A stretch of 64,000 nucleotides of DNA from Malus domestica (taxonomy: Eukaryota > Streptophyta > Magnoliopsida > Rosales > Rosaceae), in contig NC_091664.1 in the NCBI RefSeq assembly GCF_042453785.1, positions 797,001-861,000 of the forward strand, read 5' to 3'. Shown piece after piece: positions 33,885-42,984 of the stretch (positions are counted from its first letter, which is position 1; each line of letters opens with the position of its first letter). A program made the position numbers and the translations under genes. The notes under the pieces were generated by a model. That model was not told the origin of the DNA. It ran no database searches and saw only the letters and a list, made by a program, of their open reading frames with translations.

Positions 33885-36098
33885 TGATAGGAGCATATTT
33901 ATGCGACTTTGTTGGCTTGTTCTTGTGCATTTATGTCGTGTTTCCTTAGTTATTTTAATGTTTAAAGTCATTTTCGTGTGTTTTCAGATTTTATGGACAA
34001 AGTAGGCAAGAAGATGCATTTTGGAGCATTTTGGAGCAAAATGGAGCTTGGAATGCATGTCACATATTTGGCCCAAAGTGGATGGACGAATTTGAGAACT
34101 AAAGAGGCCAAGATTGTGAAGAATTATGGTCCAAAAGATGAAGAACTCAGCCCAAAAATTTGTCACCCCAACTTGCCTTCATTGCCATGCAAAACAACAT
34201 AGAATTCCCTTTGGATTCCCATGCCATGCTTGATCACTCTTGTCCCCTACATAATTTCTGATTTCATGCTTCAATTCATTTAATTATTACACTTAATTGC
34301 TTGATACCTCTTGTTCCCTTCACCCACAAAATTTTATACAACTTTCACAACCATAACATGCACCAATTGATGCTTCATCATTCACATTTGGAATCCCATG
34401 CCTTGTGTACCACATGTTGCTGCACCTTTGACCCATTTATTGACACATTTTCACCTCCCTTTCCATCTCTATGCAATGTACACAATCATTCATGCTCCCT
34501 AGCTACAAGACCACTCCATTTTACCCTTCACACTTTGCATCATCACTTCATTTTCACCCTTGGACCATTGCACACCACATACACTCTTTGCCGTGCCTTC
34601 TCCCTAGCCTAACCTGATTCTCTAAGGTTTTTGGGGCCTATATATACATGTTTACACCCCTTGGCAAAGGGTTCACACTCTCATATTCACCATTCATCAC
34701 AGAAATTCGTCCATACTCACCCTAGGTAGCAAAACACCCCAAAAACACCATTCTAGTGCCTAGAAAACATAACAGCCACTCCACCTTCTTCCACCCTCTT
34801 TGCCTAGTTCTCCACCACCCTCCAACCCTCAAACACTCCTCCACACTTACCCTAAACCTTTCCATACCATTCCCCATCCATTCTACATCATAAAACTACC
34901 CAAAAATCCGTCCACAAAGCAATCTGCCGCAAGCAAGCAAAGGAGAATTCTTGGATGCACTTGCTACCCAAGTTGGAGCATTTTAGGTGTTTTCTTTCCT
35001 TTGATTTTAATGTCTAATTTTATGTATCTTTGCTTTGTGAGTATGAGGAACTAAACCCCTCTTAGTTAGGGGGTGATTCGAAACCATGTTCATACTTGCA
35101 ATATGATTTGATTACATCCAGTTGTGAATTCAATTTACTTATCCGATCGTATAAAAAATGATTTGTGTATGTTGGTTGAGAGTGCACGCTTAATTTTCAT
35201 GCATGAATTTAACGCTAGAATATAAGGGAGTTTCACCTAATCGTTATGAACTTATATTCACAAGTAGTGAAGGTTGCTAGTCACAATCACGTTAAGTAAA
35301 TTCTTGGCATAAGTTTCATGCAAATCATAGTAACGAGTGCCTCGTCAATGCTTATGTTTTTCATAGAACTTAATGATTCTTGCTTGTATCTCTATTATGC
35401 AATTCATGTAGGGAACTTGTAGGGAATGTTTTGGGTTGTCGTATGCAATCATCCAATCCAATAACTTGTGGAAAAACTGAGGGTTAATTAGTGCAATTCA
35501 CGGTTAATTTGGGGCGTTGAGTATTCATAGCTTATCGAAAAGCAACTGGAAATCGTTTTGTATGCAAGTGTGACATGTGTGGAGAAGAACCTCCTAGCTA
35601 GCCTTCCATCCATAAGTTTCATTCAAATTCATTTTACAATATGTTTTGATTCACTTAAATTTGTCTAAGAATTTGTTTACTTTGTTCTTGTCTTAATTTA
35701 ATTATTTTCGTCCAAAATCAACCCCATCTTATTTCTTTGAGTCATATTAATTAGAACTTGTCTTAGATTATGTTTTTAAGTGTTTTAGTTCATTAGAAAA
35801 CCAAAATTCATCCAAGTTTGTGTTAGAGTCCCAAAACTGCCCAGATTGTGTGTTTAAGGTAGTTTTGAGTGTTTAGGGGCTGTTTTGAGTCTTTTGGTTT
35901 GTTTTAGTGTTTTAAAGTATAGTTTTGCATTCTTTGAGTCTAGTTAGTGTTTTAAACTTTGTTTTTACGTTTTCAAGTCAGTTTCCAAGTGATTTAGCAA
36001 TCCCTCCTAATCCCCGGTCTAGAACGATCCCTACTTACATACTTTACTACAATTGATAAAAAGAGGGTTTAATTTGTGTGCTTATATATTTCGCATCA
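33885..36098 (+). repeat. 5' LTR of the Athila-like element
   Basis: It starts TGATAGGAGCATATTTATGC and ends in atatatttcgcatca. The length is 2214 bp. A TATA-like 'cctatatatacatg' occurs at about 34637-34650. The small ORFs inside recur in the 3' LTR and are not genes. Differences from the 3' LTR are single substitutions, for example g/a at 34149 and t/c at 34375. Confidence 0.92.
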
Positions 36099-36104
36099 AA
36101 TTTT

Positions 36105-36122
36105 TGGCGCCGTTGCAGGGGA
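36105..36122 (+). other. Primer-binding site (tRNA-Asp type)
   Basis: TGGCGCCGTTGCAGGGGA begins six bases after the LTR end. The classic Athila/Tat site reads TGGCGCCGTTGCCGGGGA, so there is one mismatch. Confidence 0.85.
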
Positions 36123-36235
36123 TTAGCAACTTTGCTAATCTCTTGGATTGTTTTCTTTCGAATTATTGTATTTTGTTTAAGTTTCTGTTTAAGTTGCTGA
36201 TTTGTTTTGTTTTCTTTGTTTTTAGGTACTAGTTT

Positions 36236-37381
36236 ATGACCCGTAGCTCACAACCTGTTCGTGAGCATATCTCCGACTTTGACGGTGATTTTGAGAGGAC
36301 TTTGAGAAGGAAAAAGAAATTGCAAGAGTCTAATCCTCCTAGTCCCGAGCCTGAATTAGAAAAGCAAGAAGTTGAGGTTGAAGAGAAGCCCACGGCACAA
36401 GTGGGTGGAGAAGAGCAAGGTATAGCCATGGACAACCGTACGCTCAAGGAGCTTGCCGCCTCGGGTTTGGATAATGCCACACCATTGTGTATCCAATATC
36501 CCATGGCTGCTCAAGGTAAAACTGAAGAGTTTGAGTTAAAGTCAAGTCTGCTCCACCACATTCCAAAGTTCCATGGGCTGTCCATGGAGGATCCGAACAA
36601 ACATTTGAAAGAATTTGAAGTGGTGTGCTCAAGTATGACTCCGGTTACCGTTGACGGAAGTATTTTAAAGATGAAGGCTTTTCCATTCTCTTTAATGGAC
36701 AAAGCCAAGGATTGGTTATACGAGTTGGCTCCCGGTACAGTTACATCTTGGGAGAGTATGAAGAGGGCGTTTCTGGAGAAATTTTTCCCAACTTCTCGCA
36801 TCATTCTTCTTCATAAAAAAATAAGTGGAATTCAACAAGATGAAGGTGAGTCTTTTCCTACATATTATGAACGATTTAAATCACTTGTTGCTTCTTGTCC
36901 ACAGCATCAGATGAAGGAGGAATTGCTTTTGCAATACTTCTACGAATGGCTCCTACCACTAGAACGTCAAATGCTCGATGCCTCGGCTGGTGGAGCATTG
37001 GTAGACAAAACGCCCATGGCTGCAAAAATCTTGATTGCTAATCGAGCATTGAACGCTCAACAATACGAGGGTGTAGGCCAAAGAGGACCCCCACGACAAC
37101 AAGTGCATGAGGTAAGTTCCACTTCCAATATTCAATCTCAGTTAGCTAATCTTACTTCTCTTGTTTCACAGATGGCCGAGGGAATGAAGATTCAAGGACC
37201 CATGGTGTGTGGCGTATGTTCTATCCAAGGACATGCATCCGAAAAATGTACTCAACTAATTGAGAATGGTGAATGGGAGAGCGCTAATGCCATTGGGTTT
37301 CAAAGCCAAAATCAGCCAAGACATGATCCATATTCCAACATGTATAATCCGGGGTGGAGAGATCATCCAAACTTCAAATAG
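36236..37381 (+). pseudogene. Retrotransposon Gag (nucleocapsid), ends at premature stop
   Basis: Gag of the Ty3/gypsy Athila-like group. It makes the capsid particle and packages RNA. The N-terminus (MTRSSQPVREHISDFD) is basic and charged. The capsid region has FHGLSMEDPNKHLKEFE, WESMKRAFLEKFFP and DEGESFPTYYERFKSLV. A CCHC zinc knuckle is present: CGVCSIQGHASEKC (C-x2-C-x4-H-x4-C). The frame is closed by TAG at 37379-37381; the same frame continues open through 37382-37504 into the next ORF. So gag and protease are one polyprotein frame broken by a single stop, probably a point change of a Trp codon. Readthrough cannot be excluded but no readthrough context was identified. Confidence 0.88.
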
Positions 37382-37504
37382 AGAGAGCCACAACAAGCCC
37401 AACCACAAGGAGGCTTTAGGCAACAACCCCCGGGCTTCTACAACAAACCATACGCACCCCCTCAATTCCAACCACAATCTGCCCCAAATACTTCAAGTAA
37501 TGCT

Positions 37505-39028
37505 TTGGATAATGATACACTGGTTAAGTTACTAACCACTTTGACTAATGGGCAGGAAAATCAAAACAAAAGGGTGGACCAACTAGAGAAACAAATGGGA
37601 CAGATTGCCGAGGTTGTTGGGCAGATTAGAGACCAAGGAAGGCTCCCTAGTTCTACCATTCCAAATCCAAAGGGAGGGTTTGAATCAGCCAAAGCAATCA
37701 CCCTAAGAAGTAGTAAGGAGGTTGGGGTAGGTTCTTCATCAAAAACAGGTCCCAAAGAGGATGAAATGTTGCAAATGGAAGAGGAGGAATCAAGCCCACC
37801 CACGGCAAGGATGGACACACCTATGCCGCAAGTGTCCATGGCCCCTAAACCTTCAAATATGTCCAATAAGGGTAAGAATGTGTTAAATTCAATTCCGACT
37901 AATGTTTTTCCTTTGAATGTCCCATTTCCTAGTAGATTTTTGCAATCAAAGAACGAAGAGGAGGAAAAAGATGTTCTAGAGACATTTAGAAAGGTGCATG
38001 TCAACATTCCCCTCCTTGATGCCATAAAGCAAATCCCGAAGTATGCCAAGTGTTTAAAGAAGCTTTGTACAACAAAGAAACGTGTCCGGGAGAAAGAGGT
38101 GGTACATGTAAGTGAGAATGTCTCCACCATCTTGCAACATAAACTACCCCCCAAATGCAAAGATCCGGGGAGTTTTACAATTCCGTGTGTCATTGGTAAT
38201 ACCCGTTTCAAATATGCCATGCTTGATTTAGGTGTTTCTATAAATGTTATGCCATATTCCATTTATGCATCTATGAACTCAGGAGCATTGAAAAATGATG
38301 ATGTAATCATACAATTGGCTGATAGATCTAACGCTTATCCAAAGGGAGTTTTGGATGACGTTTTAGTGCAGGTTGATCATTTAATCTTCCCGGCAGATTT
38401 CTATGTCCTCGAAATGGATGAATCGGACCATGCCCCTTCATTGCCCATCCTCCTTGGAAGGCCATTCATGAAAACGGCTCAAACGAAGATTGATGTGGCC
38501 AAAGGATTAGTCACTATGGCATTTGGTGGTGACATGATTAGTTTTAAAATTTCTGAATCCATTGAGACTCCTAATATTGTTCATTCTTGTTGTGCCATTG
38601 ATAAAATTGAAAAGATAGGACTGGACCATTCAGCACCAAGCACAAAGGATGCATCAACAACCATGCAAGACGAGGGAATTGGAATGGAGTACAAGGACCA
38701 TACGGCCACTGCCCTCACAATGCTCAAATTGGCCGAAAGTACCATGGGGAAGAATGTTCACATTGCTACCACTTCATCACATCACATAGGTAAGCCACCT
38801 AATCCAAATCCAATTCCCATTAAAGTTGATAGGTGGTTCCCTTCTTTGGTGCAGATACCCAAGCAGATCCCCGACGGTGGGCATAGGAACGTGAACCTTA
38901 GGCAACACAACGCACCCATCAACAAACATCACTATCCATTTCCGTTCAAGGATGCAATGTACGAGAGCTTTGTAGAACAAGATGTGGAGGAGACAACCCA
39001 CTATGCCGTGGGTTCCCATGAAGGTTGA
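37505..39028 (+). CDS. Gag C-terminal/aspartic protease part of the polyprotein
   Basis: In the same frame as gag, 507 codons from the first ATG after the stop. The first part is a linker with a coiled-coil-like stretch (LLTTLTNGQENQNKRVDQLE) and ITLRSSKEV. A retropepsin-like domain follows: IPCVIGNTRF, then LDLGVSINVMPYSIY (the D-x-G active-site loop with Leu in place of the usual Ser/Thr, as often seen in Athila relatives), and the flap and C-terminal ILLGRPFMKTAQTKIDV. The protease cleaves the retroelement polyprotein. After it comes a tail without recognised domains, and the ORF ends at 39028 with no reverse transcriptase following. It would need either readthrough of the TAG at 37379 or a separate start to be made. 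Confidence 0.85.
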   Translation: MDNDTLVKLLTTLTNGQENQNKRVDQLEKQMGQIAEVVGQIRDQGRLPSSTIPNPKGGFESAKAITLRSSKEVGVGSSSKTGPKEDEMLQMEEEESSPPTARMDTPMPQVSMAPKPSNMSNKGKNVLNSIPTNVFPLNVPFPSRFLQSKNEEEEKDVLETFRKVHVNIPLLDAIKQIPKYAKCLKKLCTTKKRVREKEVVHVSENVSTILQHKLPPKCKDPGSFTIPCVIGNTRFKYAMLDLGVSINVMPYSIYASMNSGALKNDDVIIQLADRSNAYPKGVLDDVLVQVDHLIFPADFYVLEMDESDHAPSLPILLGRPFMKTAQTKIDVAKGLVTMAFGGDMISFKISESIETPNIVHSCCAIDKIEKIGLDHSAPSTKDASTTMQDEGIGMEYKDHTATALTMLKLAESTMGKNVHIATTSSHHIGKPPNPNPIPIKVDRWFPSLVQIPKQIPDGGHRNVNLRQHNAPINKHHYPFPFKDAMYESFVEQDVEETTHYAVGSHEG

Positions 39029-39255
39029 TCAAGGTGTTCATCGTCCGGCTGGAAGACGTTAAAGCAAGCGCTTTAAGGGAGGCAACCCATTTATTCTGCT
39101 TGATTGTCAATTTTATTACTTGTTTAATTATTTTTTGTTGTGACTTTCTATTTTGAAACATTAACAAATATGCAAAGGATTTTAACATTAAACTTCGTGG
39201 AAATGAACAGCAAACTGGGAAATAAAGAAACATAGCATAATACAAGAGGGAGCCT

Positions 39256-39906
39256 TCACAAAGGCTGCTTGGGAGAGGTCGCAGTAGTCGGCAGAGCTGC
39301 AGTAGTCGGCGGAGTCTCAGCAGTCGGTGGGGCCACGGAAGGATGAGGTATCGGAGGTTGATCAGTTGGAGCTTCACTACGCGGTGCCGCCCTAGAAGAC
39401 GAAGGCAAATGCTGTTGGAACAAACCCACAAACCTCCGGTGATCAAGTAAAATCTGACCATCAGTTTCCTGCAGCTGGTCAATTTTTCTCTTCATGTTTG
39501 TGGCATAATTGTGTGCAAGCTTGTGCAATTGTTTATTTTCATGCTTGAGTCCTCTAATCTCCTCTTTGAGACTCTGTATTTCAGCCACCAACGATTCAAC
39601 GTGACGGGTTCGAGCAAATAGGCGTTGGGCCATGTTGGACACAGAACCCGCACACTGCACGCTAAGAGCCAGAGACTCCTTAACCGCCAATTCATCAGAC
39701 CGTCTAGCGAGCAGTCTGTTATCTCTGGGGGTGACAAGGTTCCGGGCCACCACCGCAGCGGTCATGTCATTTTTCATCACCGAATCCCCAACGGTGAGAG
39801 GACCAGTATGGGATATGAAGGACGGGCGCCATATGTTGTCTGGAGAAGGAGGGGCTGCTCCTTCACCAAGGTTCAAGTCAAAACGACGGTCGGAAGGGCC
39901 AGACAT
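39256..39906 (-). CDS. Antisense ORF in LTR element, coiled-coil protein of unknown function
   Basis: A continuous 216-codon ORF on the strand opposite to gag, between protease and 3' LTR. I do not recognise a catalytic domain. The N-terminus MSGPSDRRFDLNLGEG contains DLNLG, faintly like an EAR repressor motif. Residues about 98-145 form a heptad-rich stretch (VESLVAEIQSLKEEIRGLKH and KQLHKLAHNYATNMKRKIDQ) that should make a coiled coil. The C-terminal 60 residues are rich in Pro, Thr, Ser and Ala. The frame has no break although the gag frame of the same element has one. Extra antisense ORFs are known in Tat/Ogre-type plant retroelements, but whether this one is related is not known to me. 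No TATA box was seen just upstream on its strand. Confidence 0.55.
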   Translation of the reverse strand: MSGPSDRRFDLNLGEGAAPPSPDNIWRPSFISHTGPLTVGDSVMKNDMTAAVVARNLVTPRDNRLLARRSDELAVKESLALSVQCAGSVSNMAQRLFARTRHVESLVAEIQSLKEEIRGLKHENKQLHKLAHNYATNMKRKIDQLQETDGQILLDHRRFVGLFQQHLPSSSRAAPRSEAPTDQPPIPHPSVAPPTAETPPTTAALPTTATSPKQPL

Positions 39907-40060
39907 TTTTCAGAGGTGTTAAAGAAAGAGGAGATCGGACAAGTCAAGATCGTAGAAGTGCAAAACGGGAGTTTTTACAGGCAGAAATTCAAGAGTGCTT
40001 TGAACATCCTGCATACCTCTATAAAAATCAGCACGCGATGGGATTTCAGAGATCGAAGAG

Positions 40061-40440
40061 GTGAGCTCAGAAATCGAAGAAGCCATTCGGAGATCGAAGA
40101 GGCGCCAGTTTTCTCAAAAGTTAGGCTTGCTCACAAACCACCAATTCCAGATACCGAAGAGCGTCAACTGTCTCAGCCTCGTCAACACTCATCACACGCA
40201 ACTCAGCTTTGCGAAAATCACGGGCAGTCTGTTGAAGCACCGATTCCAACCATCTGTCTCTCTCAGCCTCGTCAGCACTTGTCACATGCAATCTCTGCCC
40301 TCAACAAAGCTCAGAACTCGAAGCGTAAATTCCGGATATTAAAGAGGCCTCTGCTTTATCGAGACGTGTCAGCATCTGTCAATTTGCACATCTGCGTTGC
40401 GTAAATCACGCGCAATCTATCGAAAATTTTTGGAGAAGCG
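40061..40440. repeat. Imperfect tandem repeats inside the LTR element
   Basis: Two or three decayed units of about 90-110 bp contain ctcagcctcgtcaacactcatcacacgcaa / ctcagcctcgtcagcacttgtcacatgcaa (read in parts), and aaaatcacgggcagtctgttgaa / taaatcacgcgcaatctatcgaa (in parts). An upstream piece repeats gagatcgaagagg. They lie between the antisense ORF start and the TATA-bearing stretch. Confidence 0.55.
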
Positions 40441-40445
40441 GAATG

Positions 40446-40534
40446 CACGTGAAAACTACTGTTAAATTATCCCAGGCTTGCCGACACGAGTAATGGAACA
40501 ATGCCTTCCCAGCCATTAAGAAAATTCTATAAAT
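40446..40534 (+). promoter_or_regulatory. Promoter-like stretch inside the LTR element
   Basis: A G-box CACGTG at 40446-40451 is followed 77 bp later by a TATA box (TATAAAT, 40528-40534), and 68 bp after that by an ATG (40602) in the context tgaaATGGC. This spacing is that of a plant RNA polymerase II promoter and leader. It is far from the LTR promoter and so may be captured host DNA or an internal promoter of the element. Activity is an inference. Confidence 0.4.
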
Positions 40535-40601
40535 GTTGAACTTCAAAGTGAAACAGTCTCACCCAACTTTCAGCCTCACTTAACCCTTCATCCTCTCTGA
40601 A

Positions 40602-41037
40602 ATGGCTTTCCAACAAACCCTCTCGAGTCACTCTGTATTTTTCATCCCCTGGGATACCCCTGCAAACAACCCATCCAGAGCACAAGTATTTCATATCATA
40701 AAGGTTGAGAGCACGAGTATCTCATATCATGCTTTCTCCCTGTCCTTTCTCCAGCCAGCACATGCTCTCGAGTACTCATCATCTTGTGTTTTCTCTTCGT
40801 CTCTCACGTATAAGGGAAGTGAAGATGATACCTCGAAGCATGTGGAGACAACGTGCTGATTCATCCTCAACTAGGGACAAGGAGAAAGAAAGCAAGAGGT
40901 GGGCACTTGGAAAGATTGAAGAAAGAAACAGACCAACACCTTTACCTCATGCCTTCCCGTCATGCAGAAGAAACAAGCAGAGAAGAATGCAGCTTGCACA
41001 ATCAACCCAGCAGAAGGAGTCTGAGATGAAGAACTAG
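40602..41037 (+). other. Small ORFs behind the internal TATA box
   Basis: An 85-codon ORF starts at 40602 (MAFQQTLSSHSVFFIPWDTP) and ends at 40859. An overlapping 110-codon ORF in another frame runs 40705-41037 and is rich in Arg, Lys, Ser and Glu. Neither resembles a family I know. They could be the start of a captured host gene whose frame has decayed, or chance. Confidence 0.3.
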
Positions 41038-42182
41038 AGAAGCTGCCACATCTGCTTGGAGAACAAATAAGGAATTGCAACATCACCAAAGAGCAAAGCT
41101 TCGCCGTACAATTCCAATCCAGTTCAAGATCAAAGCTGTGGAAAGTCAACAAGATCAACTATCTCCAAAACCAGATTTGCGTTCTTAAACTCTACTCTGT
41201 CTGGTTTTTACTTTGCCATATTTGTCATGTTTATTTGTCGTATGTTATTTGCTTGTTTTTGGTGTGAGTATATGCTTGAAACATTGAGGACAATGTTTGA
41301 TTTAAGTGTGGGGGGGGGGTAACCATTGTTTTGCATGAAATTTGTAGAAATTTATCACCCATTACTTCTAGTGTTGTTCCTTGTTGTTTTAAGTATTTTT
41401 TAAGCTGTTTTGGAGTGTTTCAGTTTGTTTTGACATAAAAATCCGAAACTTCATAAAAATTTGAAAAATTGTTTTTGAAAATCCCAAAAAGAGTTGTTTT
41501 TGTGTGCTTATTTGTGTCTTAGGGTACCTTCCAACACAATGATGAGGATTCGGTTTGTAATTGCATGACTGTTAAAAAGAGTTATAAACATGGATGAAAG
41601 TTTGATTTACTCTTTATTTATGCGTGGTTGTGGTTATAACTTATGAAATCACATGTAATCATAAAAGAAAAAATTAGTTTTTGTAACATGTTTGAAGGAA
41701 AGAACTCAAACTAACGCTACAACCTTGTGAGACTTGAGCCTAAATGTTTATTTGGAGAGTTAAAATCTGTGCATTATTGTTTTTCTAAAGTCGTTGCATG
41801 ATCTCATTATTCTTTGCTTGGTTATTACTTAGAAGGCGTTTCATCATTTAGTTCCAAATGCTAGAACTCATGCCTATCTCATTCAAAGCATGCTATTGAT
41901 TTGCATAACACATATTCAAGATGAAGTTGTGTAGTTACCACCACCAAAGCCAAACTGCCATGTATCCCATATCGTTATATGTTTAAGTTAACCCCATTGA
42001 GCCTTAATAGCCTACATTCTTTGTTAAACCACATTATCCTTACCTAGCCTAGTTTAGGACCATCCATACCCTTGTTCTTGAAGTATAGTAAAGCATGATT
42101 CAAATTGAATTTCTTTTGATTAATGTATGGCAGAAAACAAGTGTGGGGGAAGTGTGAGTTATTATCCTTGTTGAAAAGAAAA

Positions 42183-42189
<7 letters not shown>

Positions 42190-42219
<30 letters not shown>
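42190..42219. repeat. A-run and TA microsatellite
   Basis: A short A-run (from about 42180) followed by (AT)n to about 42219, inside the 3' non-coding part of the LTR element, just after an aagtgtggggga motif (42139). Confidence 0.85.
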
Positions 42220-42223
<4 letters not shown>

Positions 42224-42969
42224 TGCGAAAAAGAGTTTTAAAGTGCTGCTTGTTGAAGAAAGGGTCCAAAACATAGAATTCGGCCCTAAATATTGTTTGA
42301 ATTTTCCCTTCGTTTCTAAAAGCCGATTTCTGCAATCTAAGTGAATTCTAAGTTTCAATTTCATTACTTTACTTGCTATTGCTTTAAGAACGATTGTTAT
42401 CCTTATCCTTTATTTGTTAGCCATCACCCCAAGCCCCGTTACAACCCTTAACTTCATCTTGAGTGTCATGCGTTTCAATATGTGGAGTTTGAAATTGATA
42501 TGAGCATATGGTGTCACTGGTTCTCGCATCTAAGTAGTAGCATTCCATTCATGAGATCATATCTAAACATGCTTATTAACTCCAGAAATTGCTTTCTTTG
42601 TGATACATATATGTGAGCGTTCGTTTTCATATCTACATCAATCTTCTCACATATAACTAGTATAGGGTGTGTAGTTAGAAAATCTGAGTGAAAATTGAGT
42701 GCATATCTTGTAAGGAATTGAGTGATTTCTCTAAGGCATGTTACTACATCAAAAACATTATTTTAATCGATTAATTGTGAACAAGTAAGTAGTGACTATG
42801 ATTAAGTACGTGCTTAAGTGTGAAGATGACTCAAATCTGTGGGGATAATGATTTTTAACATGTCATGTGCATTGGAAATCCCTGAGGCAAATGTTGGAAG
42901 GTTTAGGTTGTGTTTTATTTACTTTGTTTCGTTTTATCTCTTTGTTTTGCTCGAGGACTAGCAAAAGCT

Positions 42970-42983
42970 AAGTGTGGGGGAAT
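42970..42983 (+). other. Polypurine tract before 3' LTR
   Basis: AAGTGTGGGGGAAT lies immediately before the TG of the 3' LTR (42985). Two further copies of aagtgtggggg are at 41304 and 42139, spaced about 835 and 831 bp. Plus-strand priming normally uses the copy next to the LTR. Confidence 0.75.
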
Positions 42984-42984
42984 T

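Noticed and set aside
34301-34612. 103-codon ORF found twice (also at 43401-43712)
   Set aside because: Both copies lie within the LTRs of the Athila-like element and are His/Leu/Thr-rich; they repeat because the LTRs repeat.
37561-38262. 233-codon minus-strand ORF opposite the gag-pro frame
   Set aside because: It mirrors the coding strand of the protease ORF and reads as a composition-driven shadow, unlike the antisense ORF at 39256-39906, which has no coding frame opposite it.
39625-40404. 259-codon plus-strand ORF overlapping the antisense ORF
   Set aside because: It starts opposite the coiled-coil ORF and runs into tandem repeats; the translation is rich in Arg, Ser and His with no recognisable domain. 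The minus-strand frame has the better protein-like features.
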